Below are positions 7,031 through 15,900 of a stretch of 64,000 nt of DNA, piece after piece (positions within the stretch are counted from its first letter, which is position 1; each line of letters opens with the position of its first letter). The translations under genes were made by a program, and so were the position numbers. Source of the stretch: Acetivibrio clariflavus DSM 19732 (GTDB lineage Bacteria > Bacillota > Clostridia > Acetivibrionales > Acetivibrionaceae); NCBI RefSeq assembly GCF_000237085.1, contig NC_016627.1, positions 3,968,118-4,032,117 on the forward strand, written 5' to 3'. The notes under the pieces are model-generated. The model saw only the letters and a list, made by a program, of their open reading frames with translations, was not told the origin of the DNA and did not search any database.

Positions 7031-10000
7031 TCAAAACTTAAGAGCTTCCCCGTTCCAGAAAAGGTATATATACTTCTCCTTGACTTTCTTTCCGGAAAGC
7101 ATCTCCAAAGCCCTGGCATAATAGTGAATCTGTACCCTGTACCTCTCTTTAATCATTTCAACATTGCCTGGAGATACATAATCGGTTTTATAATCTACCA
7201 GCACAATACCATCCGGTTCTTCAAAGTAGCAGTCAATAACACCTTGGAGAAGAATTGTCTCGCCGTGGCAGACCGCGTCCCCCATTTCTCTGTACAGCTC
7301 ATAGCAAGGAATTTCTATATTGAACGGTACCTCCCGGTTTATACTCTTTGAAGTCAGCATTCTCTTTCCAAGAGGAGATTTCAGGAACCGCCGGATTCTG
7401 TCGGTATCCACAGTTTTTGCCTGCTGCTCGGTCAGTAAATCCCTTGCCACCATTTCTTCAATCTGGGCTTCAATATCTTCCCTGTTGTAATCCAAATGCT
7501 GCATGACAAAGTGGAGTATCGTACCTTTCTCTGCATAGCTCAGGCCCTTCTTCCCTTCCAAAAACATGGGCTTCTTTATTAAAGTCGGAAGGTAGTCAGG
7601 AAAATCCATGGCCTCCTCAGAAACCATTATATTATAACGTCTTTTAAGTTCGGTCACCGAAACCTTTGCAGGTATCCTGGAAGCTTTTGCATAGGCATAA
7701 TTCCAGCTTAACCTTCTGACTATTTCTTCTGTATATTCTGAAGGTTCTTCTGATTCTTCCAAACTGTCCAGCCACTTGATGAATTTACTTTCCACCTGGT
7801 CATCTGAAACCCTGCCATTTTGCATATCACTTTTATTCCATATTTTTATACTCCATATCGAAGGATCATCCCAAAGCTGCCCGTTGAAATCCTTTTCTAT
7901 ACTTACGCTGTCCCGAAGCTCACCGCAGTTTTTGTGCCTTATCAGCGCCGGACCGATCCAGTCCAGGTAATTGGCAGCTTTTATCATCTCATAGGACGGA
8001 AGCTTTTCCTCCTGAACTTCTGCACTGGCTAACCACTTCCCTACCGTCTTGCCTGCATCTTTTACTGCTCCTGTAATAATAAGCTTTTCACGGGCTCTGG
8101 TCAAGGCAACATATAATATTCTCATTTCTTCCGAAAGGGTTTCGGCTTTAATCTTTTCCCGGATAGCTTGCTTGGCTGCCGACGGCCATGACAGACGCAG
8201 TCTGTGATCCACTACATCAGGGCCAAAGCCCAGGTCCTGGTGCAAAAGTATGCTTTTATTCATATCCTGCATATTGAATTTCTTTCCACAGCCGGCAAGA
8301 ATCACAACAGGGAACTCCAGCCCTTTGCTTTTGTGGATACTCATTATACGTACCACATTATCATTCTCTCCTAGAATTTTGGCGCTCCCCATATCACCTC
8401 TGCTGCTTTTTAATTTGTCTATAAAGTTTATAAAATTGAACAGCCCTTTATAACTGGTTTCTTCAAATTGCCGCGCCCTCTCGAATAACTTTCTCAGGTT
8501 TGCCTGACGCTGCTCTCCTGCCGGCATGGCTCCCACCATGCTATAGTACCCGGTGTCGTTATAAAGGTGCCACAGCAATCGATTAGTAGACATATACAGC
8601 GACATTTCTCTCCACTTCTGAAGTTTTTCAAGAAATGCCAAAGCTTTAGCCGCCGTTTCTCCCTGACCGCTTTCAGCCAGCTTTTTCATTGCCTCATACA
8701 GCAACGCCTTTTTGTCAGCAAGCCTCAACTCCGCCAATTCATCGGTGGTAAAACCTACAATTGGTGAACGCAGCACCGATAGCAAAGGAATGTCCTGTAA
8801 TGGATTGTCTATAATCTGCAAAAGGGACAGCATTACCTGCACTTCCACCGTTTTGAAAAGACCGGTTCCGGTATCGGCAAAGACTGGTATTCCCATCATA
8901 GACAGCTCATCCACAAAGACCTCCGCCCAATTCCTTGTAGTCCTCAATAGTATTACAATATCGCGGAATTCCAGCTTGCGGTATTCATTTTTGTTCTTGT
9001 CAAAAACAGAAAAATGCCGTCCCTCTTCATCCGGTTTCATCATTTCAAGTATTCTCCGGGCCACCAGTCTTGCTTCACACTGGACATTGTCAAGCATTTC
9101 CTCATCTGTCTCATCCTCGTCCCCGTTTTGTTGCCCTTCCTCACTTTCATTTTCAAAGGCAGTCATATCTTCTTTATCTCCTGTCTGAATCAGGTGAAGT
9201 TCTGCTTCTCCACCAACAATCATATCTTCTCTGTCCTTTTCAGGGAAAACCGCTCCCGGATTCAATGCTTCAGTATCGGTATAATCCAGTTCCCCAACGC
9301 TTACCGACATAATCTGCTTAAACAGGAAATTAACCGCATCAACCACTTCCTTGCGGCTTCTGAAATTTTTAAAGAGTAAAATTTTACGATAGGGGTTCCC
9401 TCTATCCGGTGAATAAGTATTGTACTTTTCCAGGAACAGCTCGGGTTTTGCCTGACGGAAGCGATAAATGCTCTGCTTGACATCTCCCACCATAAATACA
9501 TTAGGCCTTACTGTGTCCTTCCTGGATATCATTCCAATGATATTCTCCTGCACCAGATTACTGTCCTGATATTCATCCACCAAAATCTCTTCAAAACGTT
9601 CCTTGTAGCCGAGAGCCACTTTAGACGGTTTTACGCTCCCATCTTCCGCTTTTTCAGTAAGGATTTCCAGGCAGAAATGCTCCAGGTCATTAAAATCCAC
9701 CACAGATTTATAGTTTTTCTTTTTTTCATATTTTTGGGCAAGCTGTTTTACCAAGCCTGCAAAATATTTCATTTTGGGATACAGGTTTTTCATATCAATT
9801 ATGATTTCTTCCGAATCGGATATAACTATCTTTTCCCGTAACTTTTTTATTTCCTGCTTTACATCGTCCCTAATTTTCTTTACAATTTCCTGTTTGCCCT
9901 TGTCGACTTCCTTCCCGCAACGGGGAAGTGTCGCAAACTCAATGTTATTTATTGCATTAAAAATACTGTCCCATTGTGTTTTTCCGCTTTCATTAAATAG

Positions 10001-10795
10001 TTTCAAAACAGCCTCAATGTTGGCAAGGTCGTCCATGTACACTGCCTGGTATTTTTCCAGCCCTTGAGCGTATTTCAGTATATCCAGTGCATGGGTCATC
10101 ATTTTTTTCAGGCCTTCAAATTCAATCTTTACAGTATCCAAAAGCACCTTTCCCCAGGGTGTTTCTCCAAAATCCGTCCCATCCGGAACGTTTAAATTCT
10201 CGGTCATTTTTTCCAGCCATTCTTCCGGCCATGGACTGCTTTGAATGAAATCATACAAACTTAATACCATATCCTGAAGTGCTCTATCATCCCTGTTACC
10301 TCCATAGCACTCCAAAAGCTCAAAAAATTCGGCATTTCCAATTTCGTATTGTTCATCAAACACTTCACTTAAAGCCTCCAGCTTCATAAGCTGGCTTTCG
10401 GTTTCATCAGCAATTCGAAACCCCGGATCTATGTTAATCTGCTGAAAATTGCTGCGTATCACGTCCAGGCAAAAGGAATGGATGGTGGTAATACTGGCTT
10501 TCCCCAACAGCGTAAGCTGCCTTTGAATATTGACCGAACCGGGATCCTTTTCCACTCTTTCGGAGATGGCTTCTGCAATTCTTTCCCTCATTTCAGTGGC
10601 AGCAGCGTTAGTAAAGGTAACCACCAGAAGCTTGTCAATATCTACTGGATTTTTTTCATCGGTGATTTTGCGTATAATTCTCTCCACCAGCACCGCAGTT
10701 TTTCCTGCACCTGCCGCAGCAGCTACCAGTAGATTTCCGTCATTTCCGGTAATGGCTTCCCATTGTTCTTCGGTCCATTTGTTCTTTTCACTCAT
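7031..10795 (-). CDS. addA: AddA, ATP-dependent helicase/nuclease subunit A
   Basis: 1254 residues, normal for AddA. The N-terminus has a UvrD/Rep-type Walker A (AAAAGAGKTAVLVERI, residues 25-40). Further superfamily 1 helicase motifs follow (VVDFNDLEHF...ILVDEYQDSN for Walker B, MVGDVKQSIYRFR, and RIMSIHKSKGLEFPVVI and ILYVALTRAREKLIITG late in the helicase). The last 110 residues carry the RecB-type nuclease (GVIDCYFEEPDGIVLVDYKTD, with Asp and the Asp-Tyr-Lys triad). With AddB it resects double-strand breaks to 3' tails for RecA at recombination hotspots, the Firmicute counterpart of RecBCD. It is the second gene of the addB-addA operon, 40 bases after addB. Confidence 0.97.
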   Translation of the reverse strand: MSEKNKWTEEQWEAITGNDGNLLVAAAAGAGKTAVLVERIIRKITDEKNPVDIDKLLVVTFTNAAATEMRERIAEAISERVEKDPGSVNIQRQLTLLGKASITTIHSFCLDVIRSNFQQINIDPGFRIADETESQLMKLEALSEVFDEQYEIGNAEFFELLECYGGNRDDRALQDMVLSLYDFIQSSPWPEEWLEKMTENLNVPDGTDFGETPWGKVLLDTVKIEFEGLKKMMTHALDILKYAQGLEKYQAVYMDDLANIEAVLKLFNESGKTQWDSIFNAINNIEFATLPRCGKEVDKGKQEIVKKIRDDVKQEIKKLREKIVISDSEEIIIDMKNLYPKMKYFAGLVKQLAQKYEKKKNYKSVVDFNDLEHFCLEILTEKAEDGSVKPSKVALGYKERFEEILVDEYQDSNLVQENIIGMISRKDTVRPNVFMVGDVKQSIYRFRQAKPELFLEKYNTYSPDRGNPYRKILLFKNFRSRKEVVDAVNFLFKQIMSVSVGELDYTDTEALNPGAVFPEKDREDMIVGGEAELHLIQTGDKEDMTAFENESEEGQQNGDEDETDEEMLDNVQCEARLVARRILEMMKPDEEGRHFSVFDKNKNEYRKLEFRDIVILLRTTRNWAEVFVDELSMMGIPVFADTGTGLFKTVEVQVMLSLLQIIDNPLQDIPLLSVLRSPIVGFTTDELAELRLADKKALLYEAMKKLAESGQGETAAKALAFLEKLQKWREMSLYMSTNRLLWHLYNDTGYYSMVGAMPAGEQRQANLRKLFERARQFEETSYKGLFNFINFIDKLKSSRGDMGSAKILGENDNVVRIMSIHKSKGLEFPVVILAGCGKKFNMQDMNKSILLHQDLGFGPDVVDHRLRLSWPSAAKQAIREKIKAETLSEEMRILYVALTRAREKLIITGAVKDAGKTVGKWLASAEVQEEKLPSYEMIKAANYLDWIGPALIRHKNCGELRDSVSIEKDFNGQLWDDPSIWSIKIWNKSDMQNGRVSDDQVESKFIKWLDSLEESEEPSEYTEEIVRRLSWNYAYAKASRIPAKVSVTELKRRYNIMVSEEAMDFPDYLPTLIKKPMFLEGKKGLSYAEKGTILHFVMQHLDYNREDIEAQIEEMVARDLLTEQQAKTVDTDRIRRFLKSPLGKRMLTSKSINREVPFNIEIPCYELYREMGDAVCHGETILLQGVIDCYFEEPDGIVLVDYKTDYVSPGNVEMIKERYRVQIHYYARALEMLSGKKVKEKYIYLFWNGEALKF

Positions 10796-10835
10796 TTCTT
10801 AATCCACCTTTACACCAAACTTTTACTGAAAACCA

Positions 10836-13800
10836 TCAGCTTTCGGAATCTGAAAAAAACTCTGCCTTTTCTTCCTCTTTTGCCATCAGCTTCCATATTT
10901 CTTCGTTGTCTTTATCGTAAAGGAGCTTGTAAGAGTTTTCTTTCATTGCAGTATCAAACTGGCATACCGATAAAAAACTGCAGTATTTGCAGGATGTGGT
11001 CCCCTTCTTTTTATATGGCTTTATGGACACATTTCCTTTCATAATCTCATCGCACAAATCTTTCAAAAGCTTTCTTATATATTTTCGAAGCAGCTTGAAC
11101 TGTTCCAGTGTGGCTGCTGAGGTGTTTTTCCCCAGAACGTCCCCCTTGTTGATGGTAGCAGGTATTATCATGGAAGTACCTTCAATGCTGTTATCCATTG
11201 CCCGGATCAGCTTTACATCTGCCAGCAAAAGGCCTCTCATTCTCAGCTGCCTCATAATTGCTTTTTCAACCTCTTCTTCCGTCATTCTGCCGCTTGTCCT
11301 AATTATCGGATCATCAATCTTAAAATACAGTACACCTCCGGGAAGCATCGACTTGTCTGATGTTTTATCACTGTTTTCCCAAAGGGCATCCATATAGGTA
11401 ATCAATTGAATCTGCAGTCCATAGAATACATCCGACAATTTGAAATCCTTGCTGCCCGATTTGTAATCAACAATTCTTAAATAGGTGCCGTCCTCAGTTT
11501 TCAGTTCATCCACCCGGTCAATTCTCCCTGTAAGGTAAATTTTTTCACCGGAATCCAGCTCAATTACAATGGGAGGATACTGCCCTTTTTCTCCGAAAGA
11601 AACTTCATATGCCACAGGGTTAAAACTGCTTCTTCGAATGTGTTCGGCAATAAGCCAGATGGCTCTTGTCATTACACGTTTGAGCCTTATAATAAGAGCG
11701 GTATACCTTTTGGAAGTAGCCACTCCCCACCCCTGCATTTTCTCAAGCATTTCATCCACGATTTCCGAAACCTTTGCACTGCACCATTCTTTATCAAAGC
11801 TTCTCCAGGAAATATCCCCTTCGGAAACAAGCTTTGAAAATCTTTCAATGACAGCATGCATAAATGTGCCCACATCCGGCGGACGCAAAGAGAATACTTG
11901 CCGTTCTTGTACTCTAAGTCCATACTGTACATAAAACGCAAAGGGACAGGTTGCGTATTTTTCCAGTCTGGATATACTGGAAAACGCAGGATTCCCGTAA
12001 AGCTCAATAATTTTATCATGACTTACCGGCTGCGCCAGGTTTTTATATCGGAAAGCACTCCGGAGTGTATTACATTTCTGCTTCCATTCTTCCTGAGCTG
12101 CAAACCAGCGGTATGTTTCCTGCCAAAGAGAATTGATTTCTTTTCCATCCGCTTTTTGCCGTAAAGCTGTTATCATGTGCTTAAATGCAGATGTACTGCA
12201 GGACAAAAGTTCCATTTCCTCCGATGCCGAACCGGAAGAAAGGATATTGCTGGTTTCAGTAATGTCAGGAAACAGTTTTCGAAGCCGGGATATAACTAAG
12301 GAAGGCCGTAAAGTCCTACCCTCATGGTCTGCAATAGACCAACTGATCCTCAAATAACTTCCGGCCGTGGTCAATGCCCTATATACCAGGTACTGCCCGT
12401 CAAAAGCCTGTGTCCTTGTATCGTTGGCCAGTTGGATCCCGGCGTTGTTAAGTGTAACTCTGTCCCGATCCGAAAGAATGCCTTCTTCCACTTCTGTAGG
12501 CGGAAATATTCCATCATTGGACCCTAATACATACAGCGCTTTTACCTCATGGCTTCTTGAGCGTTCCAGGTTTCCTACAAGCACCTGATCTAAAGATGCG
12601 GGAATCAATCCAATTTTATACTGTTCAAAGGCAATCTTTAGCAGATTGGCAAACCGCTCAATTCCAATTGATTCATCCCCCATAACCTCTACAATCTGGT
12701 CAAAAACCTCCATGACTATATTCCAGACCTGGGAATATTCATTGGCAAGGTTCAGGTTTCCAGCCTCTCTGAACTTTTCAATACTGTCTTCTATTTTCTC
12801 CGGAACCCCAAGGGTGCAAAGAAAATCATAAAGGCTTTCACACAATTCAGAGGCTTTTATACGTCCCCTGGTTTTCTTCCTGAAATCCATCAGCGGTGCT
12901 AAAACCTGCGCCCGGATGTGATTGATATCTTCAAGCATTTCCTCTTCATCCTCAAGGCTTCTGTCATCGGGAAGTAGCCCACGAACCATTTTCCATTCCC
13001 CTTCTTCAGTCCACCGGCTGCCCCTGATGCCACAAACCAGGACAAAATTCTCCAAACGGTCAATACTGTCCTGGTCAATGCCGGTCAAGCCGGTTTTGAG
13101 ATAACGGAACACCGCTTCATAGGACCAATTCTCAATGAAAATATCCAACATGGACATAATCAGCCGAACTAAAGGATGATTGGATATATCCACCTTCCGG
13201 TCAATAAAACAGGGTATGCCATATTCGGAAAAAACAGCTTCAATCAGCTTTTCATAACCTTCAAGGTCTCCCGTAACCACGGCAATTTCCCTGTAGCGCA
13301 TTCTTCTGTCCCTGCACAGCCTAATAATATCCCTGGCACAGGCTTCAACTTCAGAAAAAATATTTATGGAAGAAAAGAGGGATATATCCCTGGTCTTTCC
13401 GTTATATTTTTTATAGGGATATGTGTAAAAATACCTCTCTAGATGGGAAAGCTCGGGACTTTCGCTAAAGCGGTACAACGGCTCTTTATCCAATATAACA
13501 GCCGACTCCAAATCAATATTATTTTCCTCTGCTATTTTTACAAGCTTCCTATATGCCTTCTTAACCGGTGAAAAGATATCGGTATCACAACAAACTTCTT
13601 CCGTATCAAGGCAATCGGTGCAAAAACTAATATTAACTCTCCGAGCCTTTATCATTAACTGTCCGATCATTTCATATTCCTGAGGAGTAAACCCGTTAAA
13701 ACCGTCAATCCAAATCTCAGCCCCGTCATAAAGGGAAGTGGAGCTAAGCTTTCTTGCTGCCGTGATCAGGTCATCATCCGGATCTCTGTACTTTTCTGCA

Positions 13801-14309
13801 AGGTTCTTCTCAAACAAAGTATATATTGCAGTCAGATCCATTAGTTTGTTTTTCAAAGGATCTTCCTCTTCAAGCTTTTTTGCGACATCTTCCAAAGCTT
13901 CCGGAGTCACATTATATCTCTTAAATTCAGTAATCATGGAAGACAATATATTAACAAATCCTTGCCGGTCGGTAGTTTTGGAAAACACCCGAAATCTATC
14001 CCGCATTTTATCCAGAATCCTGTAAAGAATCATGCATTTGCCTGCCTGATGCATATGCGGATAGGTAATGCCACCTGTTTCATTGAAGATTCTGTAAGCC
14101 ATGCGGCGAAAACTCAGTACCTCAGTCTTAAGAATACCTCCTGTTCCAAGCACTGTAATAAGATCCCTTTCAGCCTGAAAGGAAAACTGCTCAGGAACCA
14201 GCAAAATCAACGGATGCGTAACTCCATCCGCAAGCTTTGTTTTGATTTCCTCAAGACAAAAACGGGTTTTACCGCTGCCCGCCCTACCGTATATAAACCT
14301 TAAACTCAT
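10836..14309 (-). CDS. addB: AddB, ATP-dependent helicase/deoxyribonuclease subunit B
   Basis: 1157 residues from ATG at 14309, nine bases after GGAG; an in-frame TTG at 14324 would add five residues but lies on that site. The N-terminus reads MSLRFIYGRAGSGKTRFCLEEI, with the degenerate helicase Walker A typical of AddB. The C-terminal nuclease has VDYKSGSKDF. Its iron-sulfur cysteines are visible as YATCPFAF plus CKYCSFLSVC near the end, the [4Fe-4S] staple that holds the AddB nuclease domain together. It works in the cytoplasm with AddA in break repair and recognises the recombination hotspot sequence. First gene of the pair. Confidence 0.96.
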   Translation of the reverse strand: MSLRFIYGRAGSGKTRFCLEEIKTKLADGVTHPLILLVPEQFSFQAERDLITVLGTGGILKTEVLSFRRMAYRIFNETGGITYPHMHQAGKCMILYRILDKMRDRFRVFSKTTDRQGFVNILSSMITEFKRYNVTPEALEDVAKKLEEEDPLKNKLMDLTAIYTLFEKNLAEKYRDPDDDLITAARKLSSTSLYDGAEIWIDGFNGFTPQEYEMIGQLMIKARRVNISFCTDCLDTEEVCCDTDIFSPVKKAYRKLVKIAEENNIDLESAVILDKEPLYRFSESPELSHLERYFYTYPYKKYNGKTRDISLFSSINIFSEVEACARDIIRLCRDRRMRYREIAVVTGDLEGYEKLIEAVFSEYGIPCFIDRKVDISNHPLVRLIMSMLDIFIENWSYEAVFRYLKTGLTGIDQDSIDRLENFVLVCGIRGSRWTEEGEWKMVRGLLPDDRSLEDEEEMLEDINHIRAQVLAPLMDFRKKTRGRIKASELCESLYDFLCTLGVPEKIEDSIEKFREAGNLNLANEYSQVWNIVMEVFDQIVEVMGDESIGIERFANLLKIAFEQYKIGLIPASLDQVLVGNLERSRSHEVKALYVLGSNDGIFPPTEVEEGILSDRDRVTLNNAGIQLANDTRTQAFDGQYLVYRALTTAGSYLRISWSIADHEGRTLRPSLVISRLRKLFPDITETSNILSSGSASEEMELLSCSTSAFKHMITALRQKADGKEINSLWQETYRWFAAQEEWKQKCNTLRSAFRYKNLAQPVSHDKIIELYGNPAFSSISRLEKYATCPFAFYVQYGLRVQERQVFSLRPPDVGTFMHAVIERFSKLVSEGDISWRSFDKEWCSAKVSEIVDEMLEKMQGWGVATSKRYTALIIRLKRVMTRAIWLIAEHIRRSSFNPVAYEVSFGEKGQYPPIVIELDSGEKIYLTGRIDRVDELKTEDGTYLRIVDYKSGSKDFKLSDVFYGLQIQLITYMDALWENSDKTSDKSMLPGGVLYFKIDDPIIRTSGRMTEEEVEKAIMRQLRMRGLLLADVKLIRAMDNSIEGTSMIIPATINKGDVLGKNTSAATLEQFKLLRKYIRKLLKDLCDEIMKGNVSIKPYKKKGTTSCKYCSFLSVCQFDTAMKENSYKLLYDKDNEEIWKLMAKEEEKAEFFSDSES

Positions 14310-14568
14310 ATGTTCTAGCTCCAATATCCATGTATTTTAATTCTAAACTTTATTTTAGCATATAATTTTTGTAATAAGACAAACAGTATTCAGCTGAATA
14401 GTTATATAATTGCTATCCATCTATAATAATTGCTATATTGTTTAAAAATATTTATATAATTTAACATCAAATTATTACATTTTACAGCCATTGCACTTTA
14501 TAGTTCACCAAAGATTTGTTGAATATGAGTCAAACATCCTTTTTCAGCCACAAAACCCGCTTTTCCTT

Positions 14569-15081
14569 CTATTTATCTTCTACCTTCAGTCCTAATATTT
14601 TTTTTAAAAGTAGTAAGTCATCTTTTATTGATGAGGAAAAAGAAATATTTTTAATCATGTATACAAAGACATACACATTTGCAATTATGAGATAAATGTC
14701 TTTTAAATCACAAACTGTTTTATTTAGCAAAATGTAGTCTAAGCTTCCGCCCAATACTATTTTATCTGTAATGGAACAAATAGATGCTGAAATAAACAAT
14801 GCTAATATCAATTTTGTATGGAAATTCAAATACCCTAGTTTGTAAAAACGATAATACAAAAATATTAAAATTAGTAGTAATAAAAAATTTATTACTATTA
14901 AAACAGAATTACTTACTCCCATGCCTAACTCTTTATTTAAAAATGACATTTGAGTTTTGTTGATCAATGGCAGAAAACCTACAAATCTATTAAATAGTAG
15001 TATTTTAGTATCCATAAAGTTATTATATATTACATACTTAATTATTAGATCAATTGCTGTAAGTAAAATAACAATAAACAT
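14569..15081 (-). CDS. Divergent signal peptidase II (LspA)-like membrane protein
   Basis: 170 residues with four hydrophobic segments. The layout resembles lipoprotein signal peptidase: DLIIKYVIYN near the N-terminus (LspA has D-x-x-x-K there), SICSITDKI with Asp106, GGSLDYI, and CDLKDIYLIIANVY with Asp128. The two Asp match the LspA catalytic pair (N-x-x-D and F-N-x-A-D), but the surrounding Asn and Ala are not conserved and the NxGxxF motif is missing. It follows the PH-domain gene by 25 bases. Known LspA enzymes cut prolipoproteins in the membrane. Here the protein may serve the adjacent peptide-export genes or contribute immunity (inference). Function is uncertain. Confidence 0.5.
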   Translation of the reverse strand: MFIVILLTAIDLIIKYVIYNNFMDTKILLFNRFVGFLPLINKTQMSFLNKELGMGVSNSVLIVINFLLLLILIFLYYRFYKLGYLNFHTKLILALFISASICSITDKIVLGGSLDYILLNKTVCDLKDIYLIIANVYVFVYMIKNISFSSSIKDDLLLLKKILGLKVEDK

Positions 15082-15106
15082 TTGGACCTCCCTTAATTCT
15101 TTTAAT

Positions 15107-15520
15107 TTATTCTATGATATTATTTTTGTAGTAAGTTTCGAGAAATAAATCCTTTTCCTTTATAGCAAAAATGTAACTCTCTCCCTTTACATTTATTTTC
15201 AGTTTAGAATTTGCTAATGCAAGGAAATTGAACCCCGCTTCTGTTTCTTCAATATTTTCAATGTCACAAAAATTTATAATTCTTTCTAGAAAACCGGCAT
15301 AGTAAATATTTATACCTTTATCATCAACAGTACAATAAGAAGTAAATATAAATATTAATGAAATGATAAAAATAGGTAAATATAAAATAATCACCACTAT
15401 AATTGCTTCTTTCAAAGAAAATACTACTGACTTACTTAAACTTAAAATCATTGTAGCTATAAAAAAAGGTAATACTAAATATAATAAATATAAAAATTCC
15501 ACTTTAAATTTAAATTTCAA
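15107..15520 (-). CDS. Small membrane protein with bacterial PH domain (possible immunity protein)
   Basis: 137 residues. Start is probably TTG at 15520 with AAAGGATGTGA upstream. Two transmembrane helices (residues about 8-28 and 36-58) precede a cytoplasmic or surface domain of about 75 residues, in which DDKGINIYY, the I-x-x-I/E region and the end LANSKLKINVKGESYIFAIKEKDLFLE resemble bacterial PH domains of the DUF1200/bPH_4 type. The sublancin immunity protein SunI has a similar build (membrane anchor plus PH-like fold). Together with the neighbouring C39 exporter this suggests a bacteriocin immunity role; that is inference from fold and context only. Confidence 0.5.
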   Translation of the reverse strand: MKFKFKVEFLYLLYLVLPFFIATMILSLSKSVVFSLKEAIIVVIILYLPIFIISLIFIFTSYCTVDDKGINIYYAGFLERIINFCDIENIEETEAGFNFLALANSKLKINVKGESYIFAIKEKDLFLETYYKNNIIE

Positions 15521-15900
15521 GATATCACATCCTTTTATTTACAACTCCGAAACCATTTGTTTATTTTTTCCACATATTAATATATTATTAATAAATAATC
15601 AAACAAGTCAATCTAACTATTTTTGATTAAATATCATATTTTACTTATGTGTTTTAGTCTTTTTTTAGAATTTAGAAGATACGAAAAAACGAAAAATGAA
15701 AGTGTATTAATCTTAAAATATCAATTTTTATAACTGAAAGGTAAAGTTAATATGGCAAAATACAAAAGTAAATACATATTTTAGTTGATGTTACAAATTA
15801 TAAAAAGTAAAGTTTATAATAAAATTTCAATTTTTATATAAGCTATTTTTTAATAAATGTCACTATTTTTACAAATTAATTCTGTTAAAATCTAATTTTA
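15521..15900. other. Very AT-rich spacer without a visible peptide gene
   Basis: The 380 bases between the adaptor gene and the PH-domain gene are strongly AT-rich. I checked both strands for a short leader-peptide gene, the expected partner of a C39 exporter. Only trivial frames appear, such as a 10-codon frame at 15752 (plus) and an 18-codon frame starting at 15777 (minus). A candidate promoter for the last two genes lies here. Confidence 0.6.
15582..15611 (-). promoter_or_regulatory. Candidate promoter for the PH-domain/LspA-like pair
   Basis: On the minus strand TTGACT (15611-15606), an 18-base spacer and TAATAT (15587-15582) lie about 60 bases ahead of the PH-domain gene. It would let the two putative immunity genes be expressed apart from the transporter. 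Motif match only, in AT-rich DNA. Confidence 0.35.

Noticed and set aside
7124-14303. Many plus-strand open frames opposite addA and addB
   Set aside because: Codon composition and lack of motifs show they are shadows of the minus-strand genes.
15752-15784. Ten-codon frame as a bacteriocin precursor
   Set aside because: Too short, no double-glycine site and no credible core peptide, although AAAGG lies upstream.
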